From: Panulirus ornatus
Lineage: Eukaryota; Arthropoda; Malacostraca; Decapoda; Palinuridae
Length of the DNA: 64,000 nucleotides
Direction: 5' to 3'
Assembly: GCF_036320965.1 (NCBI RefSeq)
Contig: NC_092279.1
Location: 13,646,161 to 13,710,160 of the forward strand
The position numbers were made by a program, and so were the translations under genes. The notes beneath the pieces are model-generated. The model saw only the letters and a list, made by a program, of their open reading frames with translations. It had not been told where the DNA came from and searched no databases. Of this stretch, positions 23,441-36,044 are shown one piece after another (the stretch's first letter is position 1; each line of letters opens with the position of its first letter).

Positions 23441-24360
23441 GGTGAACATATGCTGAGCACTTACATAATACTGAACAAAACATGAACTATACTTCAAAGA
23501 CATGCATACTATACTTGAACACAATTATTAGTACATTGAACGCATCCTAACACGCATATAAAACTGAACAGGCCTATTATACACTGAACACTTACTAATT
23601 GGTACATGACGTTGAACGGATCTATAACACAATGAACATGCGTATGACAACGAACTGTTCTCCATCAGGAATCATTCATGCATTACTGTGAACACGTACA
23701 GATGCGTATAAACACGTACATAGCTTGGTTTACGGAAGAACACGTACAAAACATCTCGATGGTATATGTACAAAAGTAATAAACACGTAGGTCATGCGAT
23801 GGACTCATATTCAAAGCACTGTAATGTACACATGTCACTAATTAAGCACGAAACATTTTGAACAAGTACGGAACATTTTGAATACACAATGAACGCGTAT
23901 TACTGGACTTTTCCCAATAACATTGTGAACAAATACTTGTCGATTTCACATCACGTATATATGTTCACGCTAGCACACAGCGCTGAGTATGAACATACAG
24001 CTGAACTCGTACCTGATGTTGAAGTTCATGATATTATGAACCCTGTGATGATGAACATAAAGCACAAATCACTAAACATGCACATAACATTGAACACTTA
24101 CATAACACTGAACATATACCTGAACACGTATGTATGGGTGAATACATTTAACATCAAGATACGTTCATAACTCTATGAACACCTATATAACACTGAACGT
24201 GCATAACTATGAACACATTCTTTACGCTGAACACGTTCAAGACGCCAATAACATGCACGTGGCAGGAAACATGAAATAACACCGTGAACACGTCCTTAAC
24301 ACTGAACACGTTTATAACAAAAATACGTACCTAACAGTCAACATGTGCGTAACGCCACGA
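23440..24360. repeat. long degenerate short-unit array (TGAACACGTA-like)
   Basis: Words such as aacactgaacacgtac, ataacactgaacata and acactgaacacgt recur every 15-25 bases for about 0.9 kb with heavy decay. It probably descends from a short satellite. The apparent ORF here (NMHITLNTYITLNIYLNTY) is a translation of the repeat. Confidence 0.75.
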
Positions 24361-24368
24361 ATACGTAC

Positions 24369-24373
<5 letters not shown>

Positions 24374-24402
<29 letters not shown>
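24374..24402. repeat. (CA)n microsatellite
   Basis: About 14 CA units within the degenerate array region. Confidence 0.95.
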
Positions 24403-24403
<1 letters not shown>

Positions 24404-24479
24404 CGTAACACAAAAGTGTTTCCATGTGAAGGGTTGTAAAAGTCTTGTAAGTGATCCTGACATTCATTTACAGCTGAAG

Positions 24480-24990
24480 AACTGTAAATCGCAGGGTGCG
24501 TTAAACAATGCTAGGGTGCGCCGAGCAGCGCAAAGGGTGCGTTGAAATACATGGGTATGCCAAATAATGTGACAGAGTAATGAGTAAGGCGAAGGTGTGA
24601 TGAGTAACAGCATCCAATTGTTTTTGAGAAGAAGAGTGTGGGGAGTAAGTACGAGGACGGAGTGATTAATATCTGAGTGCGTGCGTTGAAAGATCATCTG
24701 GTGATGAGCGACACAGGGTGACATGAAGTCATACTAAAGTGCAACGAGTGATTCCTGAGTGTGTTGGGCAATACATAAGCGTATTAAGCGACCCCTACAT
24801 GGGTTATGTGACAAGAAAATGTTATTTGGCACAAGTGTGACGTAATGAGTGCGTCACGTAACGATTAACTCTGTGTTATGTTGAGAAGAGTGCGTTTGGC
24901 ACAACCCTAGGGTGTACGACCAGGAGTGCGTTGAGTATGGATACTGTTATTGAAGAACACAGTTTGAATGGTGCGTTTTGAAGACGATTG
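24480..24990. repeat. degenerate array (GTGCGTTGA-like)
   Basis: Words such as gggtgcgttgaa, gagtgcgttgag and aagagtgcgtttggca recur every 20-40 bases for about 500 bp. It looks like an old tandem array, different from the one just before it. Confidence 0.6.
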
Positions 24991-25689
24991 TGTTTTTGGG
25001 TGTAAACATTATCCGAACGCACCCAGCACAGCGTCCAAGTGATACCAGATTGCGTTGGAAAGTGACACACTTCGTTATGAGATTGGGGGGGGAGGGAGTT
25101 CTATTACCGAACAACAAAGCAATATCCAGCTCACTAACGTACCTGAAAGAAGTGGCAGAGAGAGAACAGCATTAATGAAAAGCGGCAGCAGGAAGAGAAG
25201 CGAGTGGATGGCGGCGACCATAGCCAGCAAGACGTTCTCAGTTCCCTCTTGGCAGCAGGAGGGTCGTTGTGTCTGTGAGGACTTCGGGGGTTTTTCCAAA
25301 CCCAACGGGGTCTTCCTCCTACGTCAGGCGAGCTTGTCTCCTCCGATGTTATCCTGGGTTTATCAATAAGGATGGAGAGTCCTGCGTGGTGGGCGGCTTA
25401 AGCAGCGAGTTGGGTTCCTCTCCTACTGGTGGGTGGCGAACGTGTGAGTTGCTCGGACGGTGGACGCCTTTATATACCTCCTGCCTCCGAGATCCCGCTT
25501 GTCCTCCGTCCCAACGTGGGAGGACTTCAGCCAAACGTTTGATATCACACTTACTTAAAGAAAATGTCTGCTATTTCATTTCTGTGGGGTTAACATGGGG
25601 GACATCGGATGATTACCAAATCGTTAATTACATATTGACAGTTATCATAGTGGACAGTGCGAAAGTAGATAGACTTTTCACGATTACTT

Positions 25690-25946
25690 TTTTTTTTTAA
25701 TGCCTGTCGACATTTTCCAGGCTGGCCACAACTGTGGAGTGACGTCAGCAACCAAGACGTGTATGATTGGCGGAGACGGCCGTGGGCGGAGGTGTCTAGG
25801 TCACGCAAGTTTTTGGGAAGCGACAAAACGTTATGGCCAAATCTGTTATCTTTTGATCGCGTCGGTGTGAGTCCTACCAGCCCGGCGTAGGCGGAGGACG
25901 CAAGTGAAAATCCAACAAGAAGCCAAACAACAGAGTCAAAAGTCAT
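25690..25946 (-). CDS. candidate secreted peptide gene, signal-peptide exon
   Basis: Minus strand, ATG at 25946-25944. The product starts MTFDSVVWLLVGFSLASSAY then A, a textbook signal peptide (short N-region, hydrophobic core, small residues at -3/-1). GLVGLTPTRSKDNRFGHNVL, SLPKNLRDLDTSAHGRLRQS and a Cys-containing stretch (HSCGQPGKC) follow. The exon end is not fixed: several weak phase-1 donors are possible, for example after AACTTGC (before the RDLD residues) or at the A-run near 25700. A phase-1 end is what the block at 19352-19612 needs. Assignment of this exon to the downstream blocks rests on strand, order and phase only. Confidence 0.5.
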
Positions 25947-25949
25947 TAT

Positions 25950-27284
25950 CAGTTTCTCCTATGATGGTGAGGTGAGTGAGGGAAGCTGTATGGCCCCCGT
26001 GATGGTGAGGTGAGTGAGGTGAAGCTGTATGACCTTCGTGATAGTGAGAGGAGTGGCGTGGAATCCTAAATGCAGACGAAAAAGTGTAACTCGTGCATGC
26101 CTGGGGAGTGTATTTTTCATTCAGTTTTACATTTGGTAGGCTGGTGTTTTAAGACAAGGTTGGAAGGGGCAGTTGTTTGATGCTTCCCGAGTCATTACGG
26201 TCTACATATGTTTTGTCAGTGTCGAAGGTTGGTAGTTGGTTCTGAAATTGCTTGGGTGTGTGGGGGGGTCGGGTGCTTTTGTATGGAACTGAGTGCCGAT
26301 GATATTGAGATGAGATTGTATCTGAAGTATTTTTTGTTTCGTTCTGTAGGTGTTAAGAGTTTGTGGTTCTAAATCAGCCGGTGATTGTTCTGTGTGCTCT
26401 GTTGTGTGGTTTGCAGTTGTCTGTTGGATGACGAGGCAGATGTGGCGTAGTTTAACATGGAACAGATGATTTGTTTGTAGAGGATACTAAGGGTTTCTTT
26501 CTCTTGTCAAAAATCTGGTACTGGTAAAGGTTTTAAGAACATTTCGCTTATATTCTTTGTGTTCATGTTTGTGGTGTGGGGAGTGAATATCTTACGTGTG
26601 CCGTACGTGATGCCTGTGACTTGTTAGGATGGAGTTTTGTGCCTCCTGCGTGTCGTAGAAGGCGATTAAGAGGACTTAATTAAGCTTGAAGTTATTATAA
26701 AAGTGGATTCCAACATCTCAAGTTTGGTATGACATCTCGAGCCACTTTCATCATAAGGAAACTATAGTTGTGGGATGTAGTTCATTCGTCTCTTCACAGA
26801 TATTGCGTGACGTTTCGAGTGAATGTCAAATACATCTGGAAAAAATACTAGACAGTTTGACTGCAAATTCATTCATTCGTGAGTTATTCCTATTAGTATC
26901 ATCTTTGCTAACGATGGGGGGTAGAGAATTTAACGGTACATTAATCCCAGAGACAAAAGGTGATCACTTTAGCCATGTTGCAATTAAATTTTCGTTTCTA
27001 ACCCGACTGACTACGATAAGCTTTGAGACTTTGAGAACTGTGTTCTGAAGGCTAAGTGGAAGTGACAAAATAGCATCAAGTATGTGTATAAAAAGGGTAT
27101 TAGAACCTGTGTCGTGATGGCTTATCGGAGGTAAAATGCTCTCTATACTATCGTCTCCATCGAAGCTCTGTCCTCGCCTGCTCCAGCAGCCCCTGTGATG
27201 CAATTGGTCGTAATTCAATCTTCCTCCACTACTGGATAATCTCGTTTGTATAATATATCACCTTTCGTCTCTCCTTTTCTTTTC

Positions 27285-27285
<1 letters not shown>
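25950..27285. other. intergenic, no gene seen
   Basis: Two imperfect copies of a gatggtgaggtgagtgaggg phrase lie near 25960-26030. The rest is AT-rich with no supported gene. If the peptide gene is real, its promoter and 5' UTR are here. Confidence 0.4.

Positions 27286-27289
<4 letters not shown>

Positions 27290-27374
<85 letters not shown>
27290..27374. repeat. (CT)n microsatellite
   Basis: About 42 CT units, nearly perfect. Confidence 0.97.
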
Positions 27375-27490
27375 AATGACATTCCTATGTCCACCCATGT
27401 TTTGAAAAATTTCACCTTTATTTAGTTTATGTCACGTGTTCATTTATATCATGCAGGATTTTCTGTGCATTCTAGGCAGGACGAGGGATC

Positions 27491-27492
<2 letters not shown>

Positions 27493-27549
<57 letters not shown>
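27493..27549. repeat. (CA)n microsatellite
   Basis: About 28 CA units. Confidence 0.97.
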
Positions 27550-27551
<2 letters not shown>

Positions 27552-27764
27552 AACATCCTTTTTCTTTCCCCATGACGTTGTGTTCGACTTTCCAAACTTT
27601 CCCTTCAACTTGATGCAAGACTCACACCTGGAGAGGCGTGTTGATGTGGGGACCTAACGGGAAGGGGCCGAGAGAGGGAATTAGAAGTCTAATTGAGAAG
27701 CTTCGAGACAGAGGTCGACTCCGGATGATACATTTCATTCTAAAGGTGTAAGATGTACCACAGA

Positions 27765-27932
27765 TTACCCACCTCCGTATTATGGCGGATTTGTGTTGCC
27801 GTCCGTGACGCACTCACGGGTCGCTCAGGCTCTAGTGCATAAGTTCGATTCCTGGTTTCGGTATTCGGTCCACAGTCAACCCAGCTGTTTATCTCCCTGA
27901 GGGGTTGGTTGATAAATCGGGGACCTGGCTTA

Positions 27933-27935
<3 letters not shown>
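27765..27935 (+). mobile_element. tRNA-derived SINE
   Basis: Contains a B-box-like agttcgattcc (27842-27852) downstream of a tRNA-like segment. The tail reads ggttggttgataaatcgggg acctggcttaggca and ends in a TA microsatellite. The tail ggttggt(t/c)gataaa...(c)ttggctta recurs at 52546-52590, so the two are copies of the same SINE family. Confidence 0.65.

Positions 27936-27994
<59 letters not shown>
27936..27994. repeat. (TA)n microsatellite at SINE tail
   Basis: About 29 TA units directly after the SINE tail. Confidence 0.97.
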
Positions 27995-27995
<1 letters not shown>

Positions 27996-27999
27996 CGTT

Positions 28000-29438
28000 A
28001 ATGAGATAGCCTTTACAAAGGCATTCATTTACCGATCCCGTATCAGCTAACACAAAAAACTATTCGTTTTTAAACCTGTTTTGAAACACAGATTCAAGTC
28101 TCTTAACCCCAGCGTTTTTGCACAGGAGGAGCATTGTCAAGTTACCATGTTTACATAAGGCAAGTAAAGCAGGTCAGGTGTCGCTGTCCGCGTGTGACTC
28201 TATAATTATTATAATATTTTTCTCTCCAGTCGTAACCTGACATTTTCCAGTTAATCCAGGATAATGGTGCTTGTCTGTATGAACCCTAAACCTGTATAGG
28301 ACCACTTGCACAAGCAGTTTTCCATTTGCTTGGTGATGCACAGAGGAAAATCTTGGGCATGAGAGGTTAATATTAGATTCATCTGACACTCATCTTACAT
28401 GAGACTCATTGTACACACGACAGTCATGAGTGAATGTATGAATCTCCGGGAGTTTTTTTTTCTTTCTTTTTTGGGCAGTTATTTTGCATAACGATGATCC
28501 GGGTAGTTATTACCCCTGGTCACGCGATTGCCTCAGCTGCGTCATGGCATGTGAGTTGGTTACTTTGTCAATATATTCCTTTAAAAAGTTAGAATTTGCA
28601 TGTCACTTATTTTGCATAACGTTCATTTCGCATGGCACTGACGGACCCTGAAATGTAATTTGTGTACCACTTACTCTGAATTGTTAGTGTCCTAGATTGC
28701 CATTAGATTTTGTGCAGCAGTTACTAGTATAGCAGTGGTGGTGATTGGCGGTCATATACATATCAGGTTGGTCGTTAGTCGTATGACGTCAATCTCGGAT
28801 CTTTCATGCATTCTTCTATACCAAGAGCAACCTGGGTGGTAGGGTTTACTTAATAACCTTTTTTCTCTTTGACAGTAAAGGTGAGTTTTAGAATAAAGAA
28901 ATCATTCTAATAAGTTAAATGCGCCCAGAGGTGAGGGAGGGAGGGAGCGTGACATGCCTCCACCCACCGTGTATGGGGAAGGGGCACGACAACTTTACTA
29001 CTTCGGTGAATTTCATGTTATATATTCCTGGCCCGCCTCGACCCGCGGCTCATGCACGCTACGCTATGTGAGGGGAATAATACTCCCGAAATACCGAGGT
29101 GGCTTACGGTCAACTGTAGAGGAGTATCATCGACCCGAGGATCTTAGGAGTTGCTGAAGGCGAATGTTATTGTTGAGGAAAGGCTTGCGTTGCGAGGGGT
29201 CTTGTCTTGCCGTCATGTGAAGATATTAAACCTGAAGTTTGCTTTAAGGTCATGAGGCACTGACAACTGTGCGCTTATTCCGACCTTAACCTCCTAAACA
29301 GCCTTCTGCCTCCTGCTTATCCTCGCGCTTTACGTAAACTTATTAATCTGTTGTTCCAATAATACGTTTCTTTTTAAGGAATCTGATTACCAGATCGTCT
29401 GGTGGGGGGTCGAAGCTGCAAGACTGCAAACACACACG

Positions 29439-29440
<2 letters not shown>
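28000..29440. other. intergenic, no gene seen
   Basis: Two diverged copies of an (a/c)ttattttgcataacg phrase at about 28480 and 28605. No coding signal otherwise. Confidence 0.4.

Positions 29441-29441
<1 letters not shown>

Positions 29442-29514
<73 letters not shown>
29442..29514. repeat. (GA)n microsatellite
   Basis: About 36 GA units. Confidence 0.97.
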
Positions 29515-29518
<4 letters not shown>

Positions 29519-30129
29519 TAGCGAAGAAGGGAGAGATGAAGTGGATCTCATCTCACCAAGGGTGACTTTATGTGTTGTCTACCTAAAGGCGTGTGCGAGC
29601 TGTCATATCCTCCCACGACACCCTGATGTCAGACCCACCCCCGACCCTAGACCGTGCTCCGTCCCACCGCCCATCTGACCTTAACCCCTGAAGGGAGGAA
29701 CACCTGCGGTATATTCTCCCGCTGATCCAAAACACTTCTGGCGGTAGTGAGGTCTGACGACGCGGAGAGCCCCTTCATTTATGTCCTGAAATTCTTTATC
29801 GAGTGTCAGGTTCAGTATCAGTATGTCCCCCGTTTTCTACCGTACATTTTCCCGTCTCTTCCATATATTTTCCCTGAGAGAATGATGTATCGCAGGTATT
29901 GGCGTTCGCTGTTATCATCATCGGCAACATCTGAGTTGTCTCGACACAGTTTTTAAGTGATGTGTGTTAGTTCTTGTCTGGCTTAGCAATATTTTTCCCT
30001 TTATATCACATTAGTCAAATGATAACAAAAAACTATATCATGTATTAGATCTTGTTGAATACTTGAAGATGATATCAATATTTTGACACGAGAAATGGAC
30101 CAACGTATTTGTATGTGATACAAAACGTC

Positions 30130-30392
30130 GTAGATGTTGTCCCCGAATTGTAGATGTTATCCTCGAAGTGTAGATGTTGTCCTCGAAATGTAGATGTTGT
30201 CCTCGAAGTGTAGATGTTGTCCCCGAAGTGTACATGTTGTCCTCGAAGTGTAGATGTTGTCCCTGAAGTGTAGATGTTGTCCTCGAAGTGTAGATGTTGT
30301 CCTCGAAATGTAGATGTTGTCCTCGAAGTGTAGATGTTGTCCCCGAAGTGTAGACGTTATCCTCGAAGTCTGCATGTTGTCCCCGAAGTGGC
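30130..30392. repeat. 20-bp minisatellite
   Basis: About 13 copies of tgtagatgttgtcctcgaag with C/T and A/G variants (ccccgaag, cctcgaaa). Unit length 20 bp is not a multiple of three, so all frames look open on the minus strand; the ORFs are artefacts. Confidence 0.95.
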
Positions 30393-30399
30393 ATGATGA

Positions 30400-33300
30400 T
30401 ATTTCTGTGGTCCTCTTTGCTCTGAACCTAAAATACCTGATTAATTTATTACTACCTTTAGATTGGAGAGATGATATATGGTATATCCTTCAAGCATTTC
30501 TCTAGGTAGGAAGAACTCACAGTGGCCTGCGTTCCTGTGGTAGTCGTGTCTCCAAGTTTCACAAGAGTAACTTGAGCAAAGCCAAGGTCGTCTAGGTAAG
30601 CGCCCGAGGAAGAGGAGAGATTTCCCAAGTGAGGGATCCACGATCATAAAGATTTTAATCTGATGCTTCTCTAAGTTTTGATGTCATACCTTCGTGACCA
30701 GAGGACGAAAATCTGTCATAACTTACACCTCGTCCATATCACAACTGTTATGGACAGACGTATTGTTGATAAGTTAAACATCATCATCATACAGTATGCA
30801 GGTCAAAGCAGAGTGTACGCAATAGTCGCTTGCTTCTCCACGAAAATGACCATCGCTGTTGGAGACAGGTCGTAGTACATCTGACAACGTGTTAGTAAAT
30901 ATTCTTGTGGTCTTGTGGTTTCGTGGTTATAGAATACTAAAAGCCTTTTGAAATCTTAAACATTTTCTTCTCAAGTTTCGACATATCTGAGGAATAATGC
31001 CTTTATTGACCGATAGTTTCGAAAAGCATAATGGAATAGTTAATAACTTTACTTGGGCATAGTTCGAGTTAACGTATCAACACAAGACGTTACTTAAGCA
31101 AACACTAACGTTCATTTAAACAGCCAAGAGCACAGAACCTTACGAGTCGATGTGTCTGAAGCAGCTTCGATACGCATATGGAACAGTATCGTTCAGAAAG
31201 GCGAATTTCCCCCTTTTTTTCTCTCCTCTTCCACTTTTATCATCCACTTTTTCACGAGGATAGAAATGGTGTATGAGACGTTGACAAAATGGGAAACAAC
31301 CTTTGTCCTTTTACATAGTGTTGCCCTCTATACCAGCAGCCTTGAGAACATATTGTCGTTAACTTTTGACATTAGGGGAACTCTCAGACGACGTTGCCTG
31401 CCTGTTGAATATCTGTTATACATAGAAGATAAGTTAATCTGTAAACCATCAGGAGCCAAGTGATGGCAAGGGATGCACATGAATATGCAAAGAAGGCAGA
31501 CTGTTCTCATCTACGATGGCCTTTATAGGAGTAATCTCCCCCAGGGCCCCATGAATAACCCTCTCGTATGACCCTAATGAGACAAGTCCTCCTCATTACC
31601 GGAGCTGGGAGTACAAAGCTCGAGCCATCCGGGACTCAATATTCATTCGTCGGCTTGTGAAAGGCGTAGTACAAGGGAAAGTTAATCGTGGTTGTCCAAC
31701 GAACAGCAGCCCAGATCACTGAGGAACATTCTGCATTAGTTATCCTTACATCCTCTCAATTGTTCATCTGCTCGCTTCCTCTCCCTTCTTCCTCCCTTGC
31801 CTGTGGCGGTGAGGAAGGATGTGGTTTCCAGGGAGGGAGGAGGGAGTAGTGATCAAGGTGGGAGCTCGTGGTGGTGGTGGTGAGCAAGGGTGTGTGTGGG
31901 AGCGAGCAGAGAAAGGGTTTGGAGTTCAAAGACTGTGAGATTCAAGATGTTTGGGGATATGGGAACTGAGGAGAGAGAGAGAGTCAAAAATTTGAATATA
32001 GGTGAAGTCTAAGCAGTGATTCGATAACTGGAAGGATTTTGAACCGTCACACTTCCTCTGGAGAGGCTGTATCCATGCATGGATCTAAGAAGAAGAGAAG
32101 GTTGGATTTCTACACAGAGTCAAGGAGGCGAGCAAGCACGTGAGCACTTTCAGAAGCACACTCCGCCAACGCTCGAGGAGAGATGCCCTCTGGTTCGAAA
32201 GCCTTATTGATGCCCGGAAACAGAAATATTTTCTAAGCTGTACAAAAAGAGATGGTAAAAAGAAGCATCCTGAGGGATACTTTTGGCTAAAGAACAGAAA
32301 GATGTATCAGTGGACGAAGAGGGGAAGTTGTATCACACCTCCTGGATAGAGGAACTCTTCGTTTCACGAAATATATATTCGCAATGTCTTCGCCTAATGT
32401 GAACCGAAGGATGACAGTGTTTTCCAGTTACGATACGCCGAATCCCTTGCCCGTATGACTTTACAACAGGAATGATAGAAATTTGACTACGAAGGGGAGA
32501 CTGTGTTACAGGAAGAGTGGATATATACCTTCCAGTCCCCGGGCAGTAACGCGAGCTACGCGATCATGAGAGAAAGAGATGACTCATCGGAGGAAAGTTA
32601 GTAATCTTTTCAAGTATTGATAATAGCGTTTTAGAAGAGGAAGCTGGAGGTAGAGGTGCCGTGGATTAAATGATGCTTCCAGGAGTTTGAGATCTGAGGA
32701 TCATACTAAGGCGACTTTGTGTAGCTTAAAGTACGACTGAGAGAAACGCTTGTAGTGTGTTGCCGGAGTGGGCCTAATGGTCTGGGATACGCTGAGGTAT
32801 TCAGTACATAGTACCCCTTTGACATCATAAGCTTACCCATAATACTCTAGCCTGCCACCTGGTCGGGAACGAAATCTCCATTAACTACCAGACGAAGAAC
32901 GTAACTACTCGGATTTGAGAACAACATGACGAACAACCGCGTCTTAAGACTGCCAGGGATTTGTTGTTGACGCTAGGCTCTTAAGACAAAACCAGTCTTC
33001 ACCATCAGCCTGTTGCTTACCTGATGATTCAACATTGTCACGCTCGTCTTCGGTTACGATGATGGTCTTTGAGATAGTTTCATTATGATACAGAAGTTCG
33101 TCCGAAGTGACAGAAAATTATTACTCGTCTATTGCCTCCATCAGCACAGTTGGACATTGATTTTTGACATGGTTCTAGATACGCAACTATCACACATTAG
33201 CAATAAAGCAACTTTTGCACTACGAAATTCTCAGCTTAGAAACAAATCCTGATTCCACTTGCCGTTGGCTCAGATACCACTGGTGACTTCTTCACTTGTT

Positions 33301-35030
33301 TAGGACTTGCGATTAAAGACTAACTTAAAATAGCACAGTCCAGGATTTTCTTACTTTTGGTAGCGGAGCGCCCCCGTGGCCACAGCTCTACACCCAAACT
33401 AGCCAAACAGTTACAGCGTCCAGTCAAAATATTGTCACTTTTCGTGTACGCTACCCATATGGTTAAATTGGGGGCGTTGTACATTTTCTGAGAATGTCGA
33501 ACTCTTTGCAGACAGTAGACAGCTGTTTATTATCACAGATCCTACGATTTTCATCCACCCACTGACAAAATAAACAGTAGGTTTCCAGAGGTCTGTAAGC
33601 GTTCCTCTCTTCCACTGAATAAAGACTAAAACCAGTGTAATTTGAATTGTACCAATACGCATTGCATGTCAGGTAACATATTGTCGTCTGACCTCCGTGA
33701 ACTAGATATCTGCTACGGATTTTTGTTATTCACATGTTTAATCTTATTCAAATATCTTGCCTTCGCTGACGGTAGTATGTATCGATGTTTACTATGCCAG
33801 TCGAAATGGCGGACTAATGGTCATTGTAGGAAGCCCGTGATGTCGCGTGAAACCATCTATAATCTCCGACAGATTATTAAGACCAGGAAACGTCAGGATA
33901 TCAAACCCTTCCCTGGTCATCTGTGTGGAAGTGTCTTAAACGATGGACCTCAGGTTGGGAGTGAGTCGAGTGAGTCTTCACCGCAGGGGACTTAGAGAGT
34001 CCATCAAACTTGTGGAGTTGAGGAGGTGGTATGTGAGACAGATAATAGTGGCAAGGAGGGACAGATTTTAAGCCAGATAACGCACAAAGTTTGGAGATTC
34101 AAGGTTGGCGAAGCGTGGTGGACTCAAGGTTCGCGAGGCGTGGAACAGGCATCGAGGTTCGCACAGAATCCTCTTCTGGAAAGTAGGATAATGTTTCTAT
34201 ATACATCATGACGTATGGGAAGGCTCCTTGCTGGCTGACCTTCACCGATGACATCTGTTAAATCCAGTAACATTCTCGAACAACGAAATCGTGTGCGAGA
34301 GTTATCGTGAAAGCTATAGAGCTAGAAATGTATAAGGTACTGATGGAAACGTCATTAGACAAGTGGTTCTCTGAAGGAGTTAAGGTATCAGAAGGTGTGG
34401 TTCATGTGGTAGTTGTTCATGATCGAGATCAGTGGTTTATAGAGATGGTGTTGGATAATGGTCGGGGCAATGGTTCATGTTGATGGTCGTGGTTCATAGT
34501 TGTGGTTTTTGAATATGGCGGTGTATCCTGACTGTGGTAGTGGTTCGTGGAGTTAGTATTGGTTCATATAATCGTGATAGGGACTCGGAGGAATGATGCT
34601 GGTTTATGATCGTGTTAGCGGGTCAATGAAAAGGTAGCGGTGTATGATTATGGTACTGGTTCATGATTGTGGTAGTGATTCACAGAAGTTTGTGATATTC
34701 AATCACAAAGGTATATACCTTTGTGACTGAATATCATAATGACCAAATATCATTTTAAAAGTGTTTATCAAAATGACTTAAAACCAGATCATATCCATCA
34801 ACTCTCATTGTGAAAACGTATCAAAAGATCGTTATTAGAATTCGTGCATCCGTTGCTGTTTACGAAACCGTTGGGAAATAAGCACTTACGCAGTTGATAC
34901 TTAGTTTTCATGATGATACTGATTGTCATAAAGAACGAATATGATTACAGCAATTAGTTTTCCTGCCTAAAGGCATTATCCAGGACACGAAAACCAATTA
35001 CAGAATACTTTTAGATTTCAGCTGAGAACT
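30400..35030. other. intergenic, no gene seen
   Basis: About 4.6 kb of unique-looking DNA with no long open frame, no splice-bounded conserved block and no recognised repeat, apart from a G/T-rich degenerate stretch (34380-34690, ggttcatg-like words) and the palindrome at 34693-34736. Confidence 0.45.
34693..34736. repeat. 44-bp palindrome
   Basis: Centre at 34714/34715 (ggtatatacc). Arms of 22 nt pair with a single mismatch (34702 against 34727). No spacer. Could form a hairpin or cruciform; it may be the collapsed remnant of a small inverted-repeat element. Confidence 0.85.
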
Positions 35031-35031
35031 G

Positions 35032-35035
<4 letters not shown>

Positions 35036-35062
<27 letters not shown>
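35036..35062. repeat. (CA)n microsatellite
   Basis: About 13 CA units. Confidence 0.95.
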
Positions 35063-35066
<4 letters not shown>

Positions 35067-35398
35067 GAGAACTACCACCAGTGAACTGCCATAAAACTCA
35101 TTGCACGTCTTATGATTGTACAGACAACTCTTACAGTCCCTTTGTCCAATCAAGGATGATTAAGCTAAGTAGTTTGTAAATTAAGTTAAGGCCATCATCC
35201 GCTTTATGACTTGCTTTAGGAGTACTAACCCTCCAAAGTATAGATCTGCACTGTAACTCGGAAAAATGCTGTAAAAACTTTTACTTTTGAAAAAGAAAAA
35301 TACTTTTGCACAAGGTATTTGATTCATGAATACGTACATATGTGTAATATATGCATTTATATATGCATTTGTCTTTATACCTATGTGAGTATGATGGT

Positions 35399-35821
35399 GT
35401 ATGTATGTATGTATATGCGTGTATGTATGTATGTATATGCGTGTATGTATGTATGTATATGCGTGTATGTATGTATGTATATGCGTGTATGTATGTATGT
35501 ATATGCGTGTATGTATGTATGTATATGCGTGTATGTATGTATGTATATGCGTGTATGTATGTATGTATATGCGTGTATGTATGTATGTATATGCGTGTAT
35601 GTATGTATGTATATGCGTGTATGTATGTATGTATATGCGTGTATGTATGTATGTATATGCGTGTATGTATGTATGTATATGCGTGTATGTATGTATGTAT
35701 ATGCGTGTATGTATGTATGTATATGCGTGTATGTATGTATGTATATGCGTGTATGTATGTATGTATATGCGTGTATGTATGTATGTATATGCGTGTATGT
35801 ATGTATGTATATGCGTGTCTG
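35399..35821. repeat. 22-bp minisatellite, highly homogeneous
   Basis: About 19 copies of a unit gtatgtatgtatgtatatgc + gt, essentially identical over 420 bp. Because 22 is not a multiple of three, the repeat is open in several frames on both strands (YVCICVYVCMYMRVCM-like and HTYIHAYTYIHTRIYI-like). None is a gene. Confidence 0.97.
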
Positions 35822-36044
35822 TATGTGTGTCTGAATACTTGGATTTGTGTATGTTTAGATGTTTGCCGTTGTGTGTTATGGGGGGAGACCTCTCCATTCA
35901 TGTCACCCTGTCTCTTAACCACGGATATATATACCATATCTTAACATCATAACTACTTTATTTCTTTACATATGTAGTAGCTGATGTAGCCACCTCTGCT
36001 GTGAAGGGGAGAATGAAGAGTATGAGAAAAAAGAATGATCAAGA

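Noticed and set aside
30130..30392. CRISPR-like regular repeats
   Set aside because: Units are contiguous with no unique spacers, and the DNA is eukaryotic.
30038..30394. Minus-strand ORFs (RGQHLHFEDNIYTS-like)
   Set aside because: Translation of the 20-bp minisatellite.
35181..35952. Several overlapping long ORFs on both strands (Tyr/Ile/His/Thr and Cys/Met/Tyr/Val rich)
   Set aside because: They are translations of the 22-bp array in different frames.
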